A DNA stretch of 64,000 bases from Myxococcota bacterium. Lineage in GTDB: Bacteria; Myxococcota_C; UBA6777. The stretch is from assembly GCA_023150835.1 (NCBI GenBank), contig JAKLKB010000041.1, positions 1 through 64,000 of the forward strand. The letters run 5' to 3'. The translations under genes and the position numbers were made by a program. Position 1 is the first letter of the stretch. Every line of letters begins with the position of its first letter. Shown piece by piece: positions 26,522 to 36,600 of the stretch. The notes below the pieces were generated by a model. It was not told where the DNA came from. It searched no databases and was given only the letters and a program-made list of their open reading frames with translations.

Positions 26522-27838
26522 TCACAAAGGTCCGACACGATGCGCCGATGTCCCCGAGGCTTCGCCAAAACCTTCGCGGGTAAAACAACACTGACCGCGA
26601 ACAAAGGTCGCGATCGGCCAACCGCACAAGTTTTGCCCATCCCACGGGCTGATCCGCGACTTGGAAAAGAAGCCCATCGGCTCGACAGGACGAGGCGTAT
26701 CCAGATCGAACAACACCATATCGGCGGCCTCACCTGCAAGCAGGCGCGGCTCTTTCCATCCCATGATACGGGCAGGTCCGCTTGTCCATAGCCCCAACAA
26801 CCGCTCGATCGTCAGCAAACGCGGCACAACCAAGGCCGTGTAAAGAACGGCCCAAGCGGTCTCCAATCCTGCGATCCCTGCGGGTGCTTGCACGAGGTCT
26901 TGTTCTTTTTCCGCCAGCGTCCAAGGCAGATGATCCGTCGTGATGCAATCGATCTTTCCGTCGATCAAAGCCTGCCGCAGGGCCTTTGCGTCGCTCGGTG
27001 GGCGCAACGGCGGAAAGACTTTGTAGCGCGGATCAAACGAAGCCATCGACTCTTCCGACAGCAACAAATGATGCGGGGTTGTTCCGACTGAGATCGGCGC
27101 ACCTTGTGCCCGCAACCACGCCAACAATTCAACGCTTTCGCTGGTTGTCACGTGTCCAAAATGGACTCTCGCACCCGTCATCCGAGCGATATCGGCGTCT
27201 CGGTACAAGGCCAGCCGCTCAGCGATCGCTGGCTGACCCGGCAAACCAAGCCGCTCGCTTACACGCCCCTCGTGCATGACTCCTGCTTGGCAGAGGTTGC
27301 GATCAAGCCCGCCTCCTTGTACCAAAAGGCCCAACTCTTCAGCATATTCACACGCACGACGGAAAAGATGACCGTCCCGCACCGCCATCACACCGTCCGT
27401 CGCCAACACCACGCCTGCCTGTTGCAACGCTGCAAGATCCGCGATCTGCTCTCCATTCAGACCGCAACTCAACGCACCCGCAACGCGCACGCGCACTCCC
27501 CCCAAAGTCTCCGCACGCGCCTGTAGATGCGCCACTTGCGCAGCATCATCCAACACAGGCTCCGTATCGGGCATCACCACCACCGTCCCAAATCCCCCTG
27601 CTGCCGCCGCTTTCATCCCAGCAGCCAGACCCTCGCGCACCTCTTGGCCGGGATCACAAAAGTGTGCCTGTAGGTCAATCAACGCAGGAGCCAACAACGC
27701 CCCTTTCGCCTCCCACACCCGATCCACCTCGCCACCCACGCCTACGCCCTCGATCACACCCTCGCGCCAATACAGATCTGCAACCTCCGTCCCCTCGGTC
27801 CATCCTGCAATTCGTGCATCCTTGATCACTTGTCTCAT
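26522..27838 (-). CDS. pyrC: Dihydroorotase-like PyrC', probably non-catalytic partner of PyrB
   Basis: The fold matches type I dihydroorotases over 438 residues, but metal ligands are missing. The canonical HxH of DxHxHxRDPG is QxH here (DLQAHFCDPG, Gln57), the arginine that binds substrate is Cys61, the 'HxED' ligand region reads LLVQGGGLD, and the final TDHAPH is TTDHLPWT. The His in HFGHVTT and two Asp remain. In Pseudomonas, a similar inactive PyrC' is needed for structure and activity of aspartate transcarbamoylase, and is encoded right after pyrB as here (4-bp overlap, 27835-27838). I infer the same role; another active dihydroorotase should exist elsewhere in the genome. Confidence 0.88.
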   Translation of the reverse strand: MRQVIKDARIAGWTEGTEVADLYWREGVIEGVGVGGEVDRVWEAKGALLAPALIDLQAHFCDPGQEVREGLAAGMKAAAAGGFGTVVVMPDTEPVLDDAAQVAHLQARAETLGGVRVRVAGALSCGLNGEQIADLAALQQAGVVLATDGVMAVRDGHLFRRACEYAEELGLLVQGGGLDRNLCQAGVMHEGRVSERLGLPGQPAIAERLALYRDADIARMTGARVHFGHVTTSESVELLAWLRAQGAPISVGTTPHHLLLSEESMASFDPRYKVFPPLRPPSDAKALRQALIDGKIDCITTDHLPWTLAEKEQDLVQAPAGIAGLETAWAVLYTALVVPRLLTIERLLGLWTSGPARIMGWKEPRLLAGEAADMVLFDLDTPRPVEPMGFFSKSRISPWDGQNLCGWPIATFVRGQCCFTREGFGEASGTSAHRVGPL

Positions 27839-28785
27839 CGCGCTCTCCCCACCAACAAACTGTACAACACCGCCATCCGCACAGGAACACCATTCGCCAC
27901 TTGCTGCTCGATCACACTGCGCGGGCTATCCGCCAACACCCCTTCGATCTCCACATCCCGATTCATCGGCCCCGGGTGCATCACCAAAGCATCGGGATGA
28001 GCGTGTTCCATTACCTTTGCGGTCAACTGATACCGCGCTTGGTACTCTGACAACGAAGGAAACAATCCACTCTGCATTCGCTCTCGCTGCATCCGCAACG
28101 CCATCACGGCGTGCGCTCCTTCGACCGCTTCTTCCAAGCGAAAACAGCGCTGAACCCCCGGCCAATGCCCCAGTTCTGTCGGCAAGAGCGTACGCGGACC
28201 ACACAACACCACTTCCGCCCCAAGCTTCGTCCACAAGCCGATATTCGACCGCGCCACCCGCGAGTGCATCACGTCTCCAACGATCACCAAGCGCTTTCCT
28301 CGAAAACCATCAAATCCCCGAAAACCTTGGCGAAAAGTATATCCATCCAACAGCGCTTGCGTCGGATGAGCCCGACGCCCATCTCCTGCATTCACGATCG
28401 CAGCGTCCGTCCAACGACTCAATTGATGCGGCGTCCCTGCAACGCCATGACGCACCACATACAGATCCGCTTGCATCGCATCGATCGCCTTGAGCGTGTC
28501 CTTCAAAGATTCGCCTTTCGATAGGCTCGAACCACCCGCCGCAAAGTTCAACACCTCTGCACTTTGCGCTTTGGCCGCACGCTCAAAACTCAACCGCGTC
28601 CTTGTGCTGTTTTCAAAAAACAACGTCACGATCGTCAATCCCTGCAACGCAGGCACTTTCTTTACTTTTCGCTGCATCACCTCCACCATCGCGTCCGTGG
28701 TTCGCCACAACGACTCGATCTCCGAGGCTGACCAATCCTCCAGATCCAACAGGTGACGATGACGTATCTGCACCGCTTCCATCAT
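27835..28785 (-). CDS. pyrB: Aspartate carbamoyltransferase catalytic subunit
   Basis: Condenses carbamoyl phosphate with L-aspartate in the second step of UMP synthesis. 316 residues. The carbamoyl-phosphate motif FFENSTRTRLSFE (about 56-68), the catalytic-loop region SLSKGESLKDT, HPTQALLDG (about 139-147), and the C-terminal MHPGPMNRDVEIE are all intact. It overlaps pyrR upstream and pyrC' downstream by 4 bp each, so the three are translated as one operon. Two ATGs (28785 and 28782) are adjacent; the first gives the 4-bp overlap. No pyrI regulatory-chain gene is seen here. Confidence 0.97.
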   Translation of the reverse strand: MMEAVQIRHRHLLDLEDWSASEIESLWRTTDAMVEVMQRKVKKVPALQGLTIVTLFFENSTRTRLSFERAAKAQSAEVLNFAAGGSSLSKGESLKDTLKAIDAMQADLYVVRHGVAGTPHQLSRWTDAAIVNAGDGRRAHPTQALLDGYTFRQGFRGFDGFRGKRLVIVGDVMHSRVARSNIGLWTKLGAEVVLCGPRTLLPTELGHWPGVQRCFRLEEAVEGAHAVMALRMQRERMQSGLFPSLSEYQARYQLTAKVMEHAHPDALVMHPGPMNRDVEIEGVLADSPRSVIEQQVANGVPVRMAVLYSLLVGRAR

Positions 28786-29330
28786 GATCCACGCTCCAAC
28801 AAATCCACGCCTTCTTGCCCATCCGTCGAATGAAATCGCACCTTGATCACTTCGCTGCGACTGGTCTGGATCGCTCTCCCCACATAATCCGCTTGAATCG
28901 GTAGCTCTCGATGCCCCCGATCCACCAACACTGCCAAACGGATCAACGATGGACGCCCTAGATCCATCAAAGCATCCAGCGCCGCACGCGCTGTTCGCCC
29001 CGTATACAGGACGTCATCACACAACACCAACTCCCGATCATGGATATCCACAGGAACCTCCGTTCGACGCACGATCGGCTGCACACCGATCTCCGTCAAA
29101 TCATCCCGATACAACGTGATATCCAACTTGCCAACAGGTAGCTCGACTCCCTCATAGTGCTTGATCAGCTTCGACAAATGCTCCGCCATCGGGATCCCTC
29201 GCGTATGAATCCCCACCAACACCACTCCCTCCAACCGATCGCTCCGCTCGATGATCTCGTGCGCCATCCGATTCACCGCACGATTGATCTCCCCTTCATC
29301 CATCAGCCTCTTCTTCCAACGCAGTTCCAT
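28782..29330 (-). CDS. pyrR: PyrR bifunctional regulator / uracil phosphoribosyltransferase
   Basis: A type I phosphoribosyltransferase with the PRPP motif LVLCDDVLYTGRTARAA and the upstream GIHTRGIPMA loop. PyrR makes UMP from uracil and PRPP and, in Gram-positives, binds pyr mRNA; in many Gram-negatives the RNA role is unclear. ATG 29330 is chosen over 29381 because a strong GGAGG lies 7 nt upstream and the resulting N-terminus (MELRWKKRLMDEGEINRAV) matches the family. The mature length is then 182 residues, typical for PyrR. It is the first gene of pyrR-pyrB-pyrC'. A palindrome at 29515-29531 lies upstream and may bind a regulator. Confidence 0.93.
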   Translation of the reverse strand: MELRWKKRLMDEGEINRAVNRMAHEIIERSDRLEGVVLVGIHTRGIPMAEHLSKLIKHYEGVELPVGKLDITLYRDDLTEIGVQPIVRRTEVPVDIHDRELVLCDDVLYTGRTARAALDALMDLGRPSLIRLAVLVDRGHRELPIQADYVGRAIQTSRSEVIKVRFHSTDGQEGVDLLERGS

Positions 29331-29514
29331 CAACTTCCCTCCAACATCGCCGATCTCTTCGCGATCTGATCCCTCCAACACCTCACATCATCATAAAAAC
29401 AAAAACAAAAACAAAAACTTATCGCGATATCACCAGCCTCCCAAGCGATCCGCCGCAGAGTCTACCGAGCAGGATCTGAATGTCAATCTTCTTCTAGGGC
29501 AGTATCATTATGAG

Positions 29515-29531
29515 TCACTTGAGACAAGTGA
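29515..29531. promoter_or_regulatory. Palindromic operator candidate upstream of pyrR
   Basis: TCACTTG-AGA-CAAGTGA is a perfect 7-bp inverted repeat with a 3-bp spacer, 185 bp from the pyrR start. The symmetry fits binding of a dimeric repressor or activator. No protein is identified. Confidence 0.4.
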
Positions 29532-30232
29532 GACGAACGCACGTATCACGTCCAGATGAAAACCTAAGTCATTGAAAAAAAATGTCTTTTTGTTTTTGAA
29601 TCGCTCATCCAAACAGAAATCGTGCGCTTGATCACACTCTGCGATCGCAGGATCGGCGGTGGCTTGTTTGCACAAGCAAAGATTGCTTCTTCATCGAATT
29701 TATTTAGAAAAAATAAAAAATTCCATTCTGGTACAATTCATGCCCTATCGCCAAACGCCAGCAACGAAGCGGCCACATCAGCAACGACAAAACATACAAA
29801 GCAACACACCCAAACAACAACGGTTTGCGCAACGGTACAACAACAAGACTTCACAACCAAAGTACCCGCACCAAGAAAAACATCTGAGACTCCTCAGCAC
29901 CACAACAAGCCTTCACACCCGTATGTTTCGTCGTGCACCATATCGAAGCGACCCGCATCCACAACAGCATTTCACAAACCAAACACAACAGTGAAAACAT
30001 CCGTGTCGCCTTCGTCTCCGCCCATAACAAAGCTCTCTGTTCTCAAACAGCCTGATCTTCTTCTTTGATCTTGACCTCCAGATGGATCAACAAAATTTGA
30101 GAACACAACCCAACATCCTCGACATCGGTTTCGGCAGTGCAAACTCAGCGAGAAAAACAACGCCGATCCAGATCACCCACAAACATCCCCATCCGATCGC
30201 TCCAAGTAGGGTTCTTTCTACAACAATCTCAT

Positions 30233-30276
30233 TTTAAGAAAATTCCTTTCTCAAAGAGAAAGTGTCTCTTTCTTAA
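30233..30276. repeat. Imperfect long inverted repeat (hairpin candidate)
   Basis: TTTAAGAAA pairs with TTTCTTAAA and the inner CTTTCTC pairs with GAGAAAG across an AAA loop. It sits 46 bp past the stop of the minus-strand HD gene, but lacks a clear U-run in that direction, so a terminator role is uncertain. Confidence 0.45.
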
Positions 30277-30321
30277 ACATTCTCACAATGATATTTATCA
30301 TGTAGAGACGCCTTTCTGCGC

Positions 30322-31848
30322 TCATTTTAAGACAAACGTGTCTTCGACCCGAAGGAAGAGGCGATCCCATTGTTGGAGAAGGGTTTGGTGAGCGCGTTGG
30401 AGGGCGGAAGTCGTGTCATGCTGACCTTGTTCGATCTGCCAAACGCCAACTTCGCGAAGGATCATTTTGATCCATCGACCTTGGGGGGGTTCTGTGGCAC
30501 CTTTTTCTGCAGCGATTTGAGCGGCGAGAGAACGGATCGCGTGTCCGTGTAGCAGGTAGGGGAAGAGTAGCGGTGCTTCTTTGGGATCGGGATGGGGGAA
30601 GCGGAGCTGATGAGCGTGATCGCTCACCCAAAAAGCGATCGGTTGATCGAGGGGAGGCCAAACGCTTTCGAGAGGAACAAGGAGAGCATTCAGCCACACG
30701 CTATTGGAAAGCGTCGTTCGTGCGCACATTGCGAGGTGTTGCAAGCGGCGCAGATGCTGGCGGGCCTGTTCTTGGGTTTGGAGCAGAGCGTGCTGTTGCG
30801 CCCACAAAAGATGCTCTTGTAAGACGGTGAGTGTGGATGTTGTGCTTGCCGAAGCAAGTTCTTCGTGAGAAGAGGTATGATCGGCGGGTGGGATCAGAGG
30901 CTTTGACAAAAAGATCTGGATCTCGTGGGGGGCGAGAAGGGGTTCGAGGCGTTGATCCCACCGCGCAAATTCCTGCTTGGCAAGCGCATAAAACTGACGC
31001 ATCAGCCGATCGTCGTTGTGGCCGGGTGCATGAGCCTGACGATCCGCGATCGCAAAAAGCGCCAGATCGGTGAGCATCTCAGCCCGCCGTTCGAGTTTGC
31101 GCAACAAGCCAAGCAGCTTCGGGGAAGGGGGTTCGACACGAAGATCAGCCTCGCGGATCTCCAAAACCTCGTCATGAAGCAGCACCAAGCGTTGGATATC
31201 ATGACGAAGCGCATCCGCCACCCCGAGGCGCGTCAGCGCATGGTGTGCGATCTCTGCGGAAACCTTGGGATGACCGACAAAACGGATCCCGCCGTCAGGT
31301 TTGTATTGGTGACCAAGGATCGGGACTGTTTTCCCTGCATCGTGGAAAAACGCAAGCAGCACAAGACGCAAGCGCGTGATCCGAGGGGTCTCCATCTCTT
31401 CAAAGAGAGTTTGTAGGCAGCGGATGACCGAGAGCGTGTGTTCCCAAACACTTTCGTGGTGATAAAGATTCGCAGATTGCTCCAGATCCCATCCCACCGA
31501 TGTCGGCGGCAGAGGAAACAAAAACGACAACAGCCGCGTTTTTCGCAGCCATCGCAAGCCGCTCTCGACACAAGGCGACGCAAAAAGCTCCGCGATCGCC
31601 GACCACCATTGCGATCCGTGCGATACGTGTTCTTGATCCATCTGCTCGACGACTTCGGAAAATGCGTCAAGGACAAATTGCTCCAATCTTGCGTTGTGTT
31701 GTGCAGCAGCGTGGATCGCAACGATCATCGACCACGGCTCTTGCGCGATCCGCTCCCGCCATCCCTCTTTGACAGCGATCAACGATCTACTGTCTTTGTC
31801 CTCACTCCAGCCCCACCAAAGAGACCTTTCCGCGTTGTGTTTGTGCAT
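30322..31848 (-). CDS. HD-domain protein related to the HD part of tRNA nucleotidyltransferases
   Basis: Contains an HD phosphohydrolase core: HHESVWEHTLSV (first His), AFFHDAGKTV (the HD dyad), FVGHPKVSAEIAHHAL and LLHDEVLE, in the order and spacing seen in the HD domain of bacterial CCA-adding enzymes. No nucleotidyltransferase motif (GGxxRD) is present, so it is not a CCA enzyme. The remaining C-terminal ~200 residues are helical and unassigned. ATG 31848 (508 residues) is chosen over the upstream GTG-like frame to 32067 because AGGA lies 7 nt before it and the extension is low in structure. A metal-dependent phosphohydrolase activity is inferred; substrate unknown. Confidence 0.8.
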   Translation of the reverse strand: MHKHNAERSLWWGWSEDKDSRSLIAVKEGWRERIAQEPWSMIVAIHAAAQHNARLEQFVLDAFSEVVEQMDQEHVSHGSQWWSAIAELFASPCVESGLRWLRKTRLLSFLFPLPPTSVGWDLEQSANLYHHESVWEHTLSVIRCLQTLFEEMETPRITRLRLVLLAFFHDAGKTVPILGHQYKPDGGIRFVGHPKVSAEIAHHALTRLGVADALRHDIQRLVLLHDEVLEIREADLRVEPPSPKLLGLLRKLERRAEMLTDLALFAIADRQAHAPGHNDDRLMRQFYALAKQEFARWDQRLEPLLAPHEIQIFLSKPLIPPADHTSSHEELASASTTSTLTVLQEHLLWAQQHALLQTQEQARQHLRRLQHLAMCARTTLSNSVWLNALLVPLESVWPPLDQPIAFWVSDHAHQLRFPHPDPKEAPLLFPYLLHGHAIRSLAAQIAAEKGATEPPQGRWIKMILREVGVWQIEQGQHDTTSALQRAHQTLLQQWDRLFLRVEDTFVLK

Positions 31849-31986
31849 CTTGTGTCCTGCTGTACTTGCAAAGGATGACAACCGACGGGCCTGATCGATC
31901 CCGCCTGTTCTTTTTTGCACACACTCCACCCCGCCGCCAAGCCCACAACCCCCTCCAGCCTCTTGCCATCGGCCACGCTGGGCCCC

Positions 31987-32028
31987 AAAAAAACGAAAGC
32001 CTTCTCCCATCAAAACAGGAGAAGGCTT
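31987..32028 (-). terminator. Intrinsic terminator reading leftward
   Basis: On the minus strand AAGCCTTCTCC pairs with GGAGAAGGCTT (11 bp, 10-nt loop), followed by TCG and seven T. No protein gene ends just upstream of it, so it either ends a small RNA or acts as an attenuator about 140 nt before the HD gene start. Confidence 0.65.
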
Positions 32029-32260
32029 GCAGCAAGAAAAAGGAGGAGAGCACGCACGAGCAACCACCGCTCACCGCACCACAAGGAGGCCCTCGTGCGG
32101 CTCTAAGGACATTTGGGTCTATTGATGCCTGACAGCTTACCCCACGAAAGCCGCCGAAGCGAGACTCCTTATGCCCACATCCACGAGCAGGTCTACCCCA
32201 TAAAAATCCATTCGATGGCGTTCGTATCAAGCAAGCATTTGATCTCGATCAAGAGAAAAC

Positions 32261-32283
32261 AAAAAAGGCTTGTTCAACAAGCC
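32261..32283 (-). terminator. Terminator of the Spy/CpxP-like gene
   Basis: GGCTTG pairs with CAAGCC across a short loop, followed on the minus strand by six T, G and more T. It lies about 120 bp past the stop of the 249-residue gene. The plus strand also has a short T-rich tract, so it may be bidirectional. Confidence 0.55.
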
Positions 32284-32300
32284 CTTTTCTTCCGCAAACA

Positions 32301-32388
32301 GCATCTCGTGCTACCCATTCAGCACAACACGAGATGCCGATCAATCCGAAGGATCAGATCTCTGGCGACCTTTTTATCGCCAGAGATC
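32301..32388. repeat. Two strong inverted repeats behind the Spy/CpxP-like gene
   Basis: GCATCTCGTG (32301-32310) pairs with CACGAGATGC (32328-32337), with a further GTGCT/AGCAC pairing inside. GATCTCTGGCGA (32358-32369) pairs with TCGCCAGAGATC (32377-32388). Neither is followed by a clear T-run; they may be mRNA 3'-end stabilisers. Confidence 0.6.
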
Positions 32389-32401
32389 CGCGAAGCGACA
32401 T

Positions 32402-33151
32402 TTAGCGGCAGGCGTTAGCATAGCGGATTTGGCGTTTTTGCCAGCGTGTACGCCAACGTTCATAGCGTGCGCGCATCCATTGGAGGTTAGCAGCGAGTTG
32501 ATGGCGTTGGGCCGTATTCAGAGTCCGATGCGCCTTCAACACCGCATCTGTACGAGTGCGTGCGATCTGCTTGAAGCGTTCGGCCCATGCGTCGATCAAA
32601 GCGTCGACTTCTTTTTTGTTGGGATGATCTTTGCGCAGAAGTTCAAGCCCTTGATCTTGGAGCTTTCGGAGCGCGTCGCGATCTTTGTAAAAGTCTTTTT
32701 GCACATCAAAGTAGATCGCCCGCAGTTCGGCGCGTTGCGAAGGATCGAGATGCACTCCTCGGAAAGCTACGGCCATCGGATTGAAGAAGCGCGCCAACAA
32801 CAGCAAACAGCCGCCAAACAGCAAGACAAAGAACAAGAATCGAAGCCAGCGCCCACGACGGCAACGGTGCTTTTTCCCGTATCCTCCGCAAGGACCGCGA
32901 GAGCAACAGCCACCCTCACCTGAGAAGCCTTCTTGTTGCTGTTGCGAAGAAGAAGGCAAAGAGGGCGACTGTTGTGGAGGGGGCGGCATGATCACCACAG
33001 GCGGCACAACGATCACGGTGGCAGGACCCGCATTTTGTTGTGTAACGTGTGCGATCTGGGCGGGTAGAGCGAGAGCTCCTTGCTCGGTGACGATCGGTTG
33101 CCCAACAGCCGGGGAGTGGATGGTATGGGGGGTATATGAATTCTGGCTCAT
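32402..33151 (-). CDS. Membrane-anchored Spy/CpxP-like (LTXXQ) protein
   Basis: 249 residues. The N-terminal ~95 are Pro/Gln-rich, with a poly-Gln stretch and a Cys/Gly cluster (GGCCSRGPCGGYGKKHRCRR). One membrane helix spans about 102-121. The C-terminal domain (about 133-249) is all-helical with the LTXXQ-type motifs LDPSQRAELRAI and LNTAQRHQL, as in Spy/CpxP periplasmic chaperones and metal-resistance sensors (Spy, CpxP, ZraP, CnrX). It would face the periplasm. An AAGGAG site precedes the ATG. It is monocistronic, so the link to metal or envelope stress rests on the fold alone. Confidence 0.82.
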   Translation of the reverse strand: MSQNSYTPHTIHSPAVGQPIVTEQGALALPAQIAHVTQQNAGPATVIVVPPVVIMPPPPQQSPSLPSSSQQQQEGFSGEGGCCSRGPCGGYGKKHRCRRGRWLRFLFFVLLFGGCLLLLARFFNPMAVAFRGVHLDPSQRAELRAIYFDVQKDFYKDRDALRKLQDQGLELLRKDHPNKKEVDALIDAWAERFKQIARTRTDAVLKAHRTLNTAQRHQLAANLQWMRARYERWRTRWQKRQIRYANACR

Positions 33152-33680
33152 GGCACGTCTCCTTCCTCATCGCGAGGAGTTGAGGGATACGATGGATCAA
33201 AAGACCACGAAAACACCCATCTGATGGGCGCGACCGCGTGTGCGCGCTCTCGTCGTCTTTCGTGAGCCAAAGCTACTCGGGGCTTGTTAGAAAAGTTTGT
33301 CGCAACCAAGCCTCATTTGTAAAAAAAGTTTGCGCAGCGAAGATCGAAATGACTGTTTGACGCAAACCCCGCATTCACGGCATTCACAGCAACACTGTTG
33401 TTGATTTCAGCATCCATTATCGGGAAAAACCCCCGTGTTCGCAGTATTCCAAGCGTCACCGTTGTTTGGGTGAAAAACGCCTGTTCGCCCCGCCAATACG
33501 GGGTCAAGGGAGCCGTGCTAAGGCAGTGGGGTGTGGGGCAATGCCCCACAAAATCCAACCCACAAGTCGATCCTGTACGCAAAAAAACGCGGGCAGACCC
33601 ACCTACGGCGAGAGAATTGACATCGCAAGATGGGTGGGTGATCTTGGGACGGACTCTTCACCGAGCAGAGGCAACAAGCG
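33152..33680. other. Divergent intergenic region with dispersed repeat
   Basis: Separates the Spy/CpxP-like gene from the giant membrane protein gene. Holds copy 2 of the ~130-bp repeat (33421-33556). No gene supported. Confidence 0.6.
33421..33556 (+). repeat. Dispersed ~130-bp intergenic repeat, copy 2
   Basis: Carries the same ordered blocks as the other copies, including CCCCGTGTTCGC, GCCAATACGGGGTCAAGGG and a terminal stem GTGGGGC-AAT-GCCCCAC. Confidence 0.75.
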
Positions 33681-36600
33681 ATGGCAGAAACGCAGCAAGC
33701 GCTCGAACGATTTTCCAAATCCGACTATTTGTTGGCCCGAGGGCAAGGCTCTTTTACGCGGCTGTTTCGGGCTTTTATGGATACGAGCATCGGCTTTTTC
33801 ATCCGATTGTGCGTCTTTGGCGCGCTTTTTTGGATGGGGTGGACTGCCGCAAACCTCGAACCCAACGGCGATCTCTCCTTCTATTTGTTGCCTTTTATTT
33901 TGTTTTCTATCCCTGTGTTGTTGCTTTCATCGGGCCGTTCGATGGTCGAAGCAGTACTCAACCGTGTGTTGACCTTGGCCCTCGTGGGCGTCTGGGTTTG
34001 GAGCGCACTTTGGTACTTCAAGTACCCCCAATTTGGCTATAGCGCAGTCTCCCTACTGACGGGCTTGATCTTGCTGTGTGTGCCGATCTGGCTGGCGTGG
34101 TTGCGCAAGCGCCAAGAAAGTTTTCACGCAGACAAGGCGATCTTGTTGGTCGCGTGGATTATCGGTCTTGTGATGTTGTTCGGGCTGTTGGGGCTTTTGG
34201 TGTATTATATCGGCATCCAAAAGGCCAGTCCCGAAGCCTCTAGCTCGATCCTTGTGGCTGTGGGAACGTTCTTGTTCTTTCTGACGATCACCATCGTTCG
34301 GCTCTTTTGGATGGATGATGCCCGCAACCGCCGCGCCATGCGCATCGATCACGTCCCCCGAGGGGATGCGCTTTTGTTGCTCGAATGGTTCATCCCCCAA
34401 TCGATGTACCTTGTGATCATGATCCCTTGCCTGATCTTCGCAGAGGCCCTGTTGTTCGACACGGTGTATCGTTTTACCCGACGCCCCCAAGAAGAAACCA
34501 TCCGTCGGATGTTGCAGATGCCCACCGTCCCCAACGCAAAGCATCTTGCGCCCCAAACCAAAGCGACCAAAGACACGCTCGAAGCCCCCCCGCCCACGAC
34601 GCCGCCACGCAGCCAAGCCCCGCTTAAAGCACGTTTTGGGGAATGGGTGTTGTTTGGCAGCAAGCCTTATGTGTACCCAAAGATCCGTGGCGTCGAGATC
34701 CCCGCACCCTTTTGGTTCAAATACCTTGGGCGTCTACTGCTCGGTTTGATCTTGGCCTTTTTGATCACCCAACAGCGCAATATCTGGATGCTTTTTCGAT
34801 ACACTTACGAATCTGCGTTGGAACTCAAACGCGCAGGCATGGAGCGCTCTCATTTTCACGAGTCTCCCGCACAACATCTGCATAAGATCCAAATGGATAT
34901 GCGCGCCTTGTTGACTTATTACGGCAGCATCTGGCGGCGCATCTTTTTATACGCCACCAGCGCTCCCTTTTCGTGGCTGGGTTGGCGCTTGATCCTTGAA
35001 CCCGGCCAATCCTTTTGGTTGTTGCTCGCAAAGCTCCGACGCTTGCTTGCGCGGCGTTGGGAAAGTGGTCTGTTCTCTTCCGCGATCTTACTTGCCGCGA
35101 TTACCGGCTTTTTTACTTCGCTTCAGCCTTGGCTTGCGGGTGCGTTCTATCGCAGTTTTCTTCCCACCTTTTTAAGCGGCCTCTTCATCTTCGTAATGCA
35201 CCAATTCATCGGCCTTCGCCCACCTCGCCTCCAAAACAACTGGCTTTGGCTGATGCTTCCTACGCACATCTTGCTCGCGCTACTTTTCTTTTTTCTAGCG
35301 ATGGGCGTCGGAAATATGGAACATACCAGCCAACAATTCATCTGGTTTTTGTGCCAAGTGACAGCCCTTGCGTTTCCTGCGGTGTACCTGTTTGGAGGGG
35401 CGCGCCATGAAGGCCCTGCCGATCATGACGACGAAGCGGACGCCCCTGATACACGAAGAGAAGCCCGCCAGTTTTTGCTTGCGCAGCTCGCTTCGATCCC
35501 TTACCGCGATTGGGTGGTGTCTGCTCTCACTTACCGTTTGCACTCTGTCCGAAGTGAGATCCTGACCTTGATCCTCGTCTTGCCTTCTTACTTGATCGGC
35601 TTTGTCTTTTGGCTACGAGGCGTTGTCACCACCGTCGAGGCGCGTCGCCGATGGACGATGGCCACCTTAGGCCGCGCAAGTGCCGCGTGGATCGCGCTGT
35701 TCTCCGTCAGCATCATTGTCGCCATCACCTATGAAGCCCTACAAACACACCAAGTCCCCACCGCAGAAGCCTTTGTATTGCTGCTGTTGTTGTTGCCTGC
35801 CTTCCTTTCATGGGGTGCGGATACGCTCGTGGGACGGTGGATGCTCCGACGGCATGGGGCCTTGAACCTCTTTCAACAACAGCGACGTGATCAGATCGCC
35901 GCTGCAAGCATCGTGGCGATCTCGTTTGCGGTCGTTGTTGCACTGCACTTGTTGCGCGGTCTCGAAGCCTCGTGGGCCGCGATCGGGGGGATGCTTTTGT
36001 ATGTCCCCTTGGTCTTACCGTGGTTTACGTTGCTTGCTGTTTGGGAACGCCGCCGCGAACGCCTGCTGCACAGCCCCATTGAAACTGCATCCCACGACGA
36101 CCTCCCTCCCGCACTTTACGAATCCCCCACCGCTCCTCGCAATATCGGAGACAGCCTACTGAACCGCTTTCAACTCCTCCTCCAAGAACTCGAACAGTGG
36201 CTCCAAGCCAAAACCTACCAAGTCGCCGCTGCACTCGGAAGAACCGATCAAGCCACACGCGAAGGTATGATCGACGTACTTGTCCAGTTGTTGGATGAAT
36301 CCCAAAAAGCCCTTGTCAGCGGGCGTTGGTATCTCGAAGAAGAACGTGAACTCGATCGCGTCTACCAAGAATGGCTGGTCCACAGCAAAGAAGCCCACGA
36401 TCACACCCAAGCCGCACGCGAACTCGCCGATTATTTCGCCCGAATACTCGACCTTTTTGGCTCGCTGATCTACGACTTGAGCCTCCCCGCCCGAAACAAA
36501 TACCTCGATCAAAGCCCCACCCGTGAACATGTCCTCGCTGCCCTCGAACGCACCCTGCTGCTCCCACACAGCCTGCACGAAGACATACCCGATACGCTTG

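Larger units (their letters stand above)
29331..30321. other. AT-rich ~1-kb non-coding region upstream of pyrR
   Basis: Clearly richer in A and T than the flanks, with A/C-rich runs on the plus strand including four AAAAAC units near 29395-29418. It contains the pyr promoter region, a 17-bp palindrome (29515-29531) and a long imperfect inverted repeat (30233-30276). The open frames of up to 148 codons are Ser/Thr/Gln/His-rich without ribosome-binding sites or recognisable folds, and I treat them as chance. Confidence 0.6.
31849..32401. other. Hairpin-rich non-coding region
   Basis: No gene is supported on either strand. It holds four strong stem-loops: an intrinsic terminator facing left (31987-32028), a second terminator-like hairpin (32261-32283), and inverted repeats at 32301-32337 and 32358-32388. 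The roughly 200 bp between the two terminators has no open frame of interest and may encode a small RNA or the leader of the HD gene. Confidence 0.55.

Noticed and set aside
29622-30068. 148-codon plus-strand frame in the AT-rich region
   Set aside because: Ser/Thr/His/Lys-rich, no ribosome-binding site, no recognisable fold; likely chance in A/C-rich DNA.
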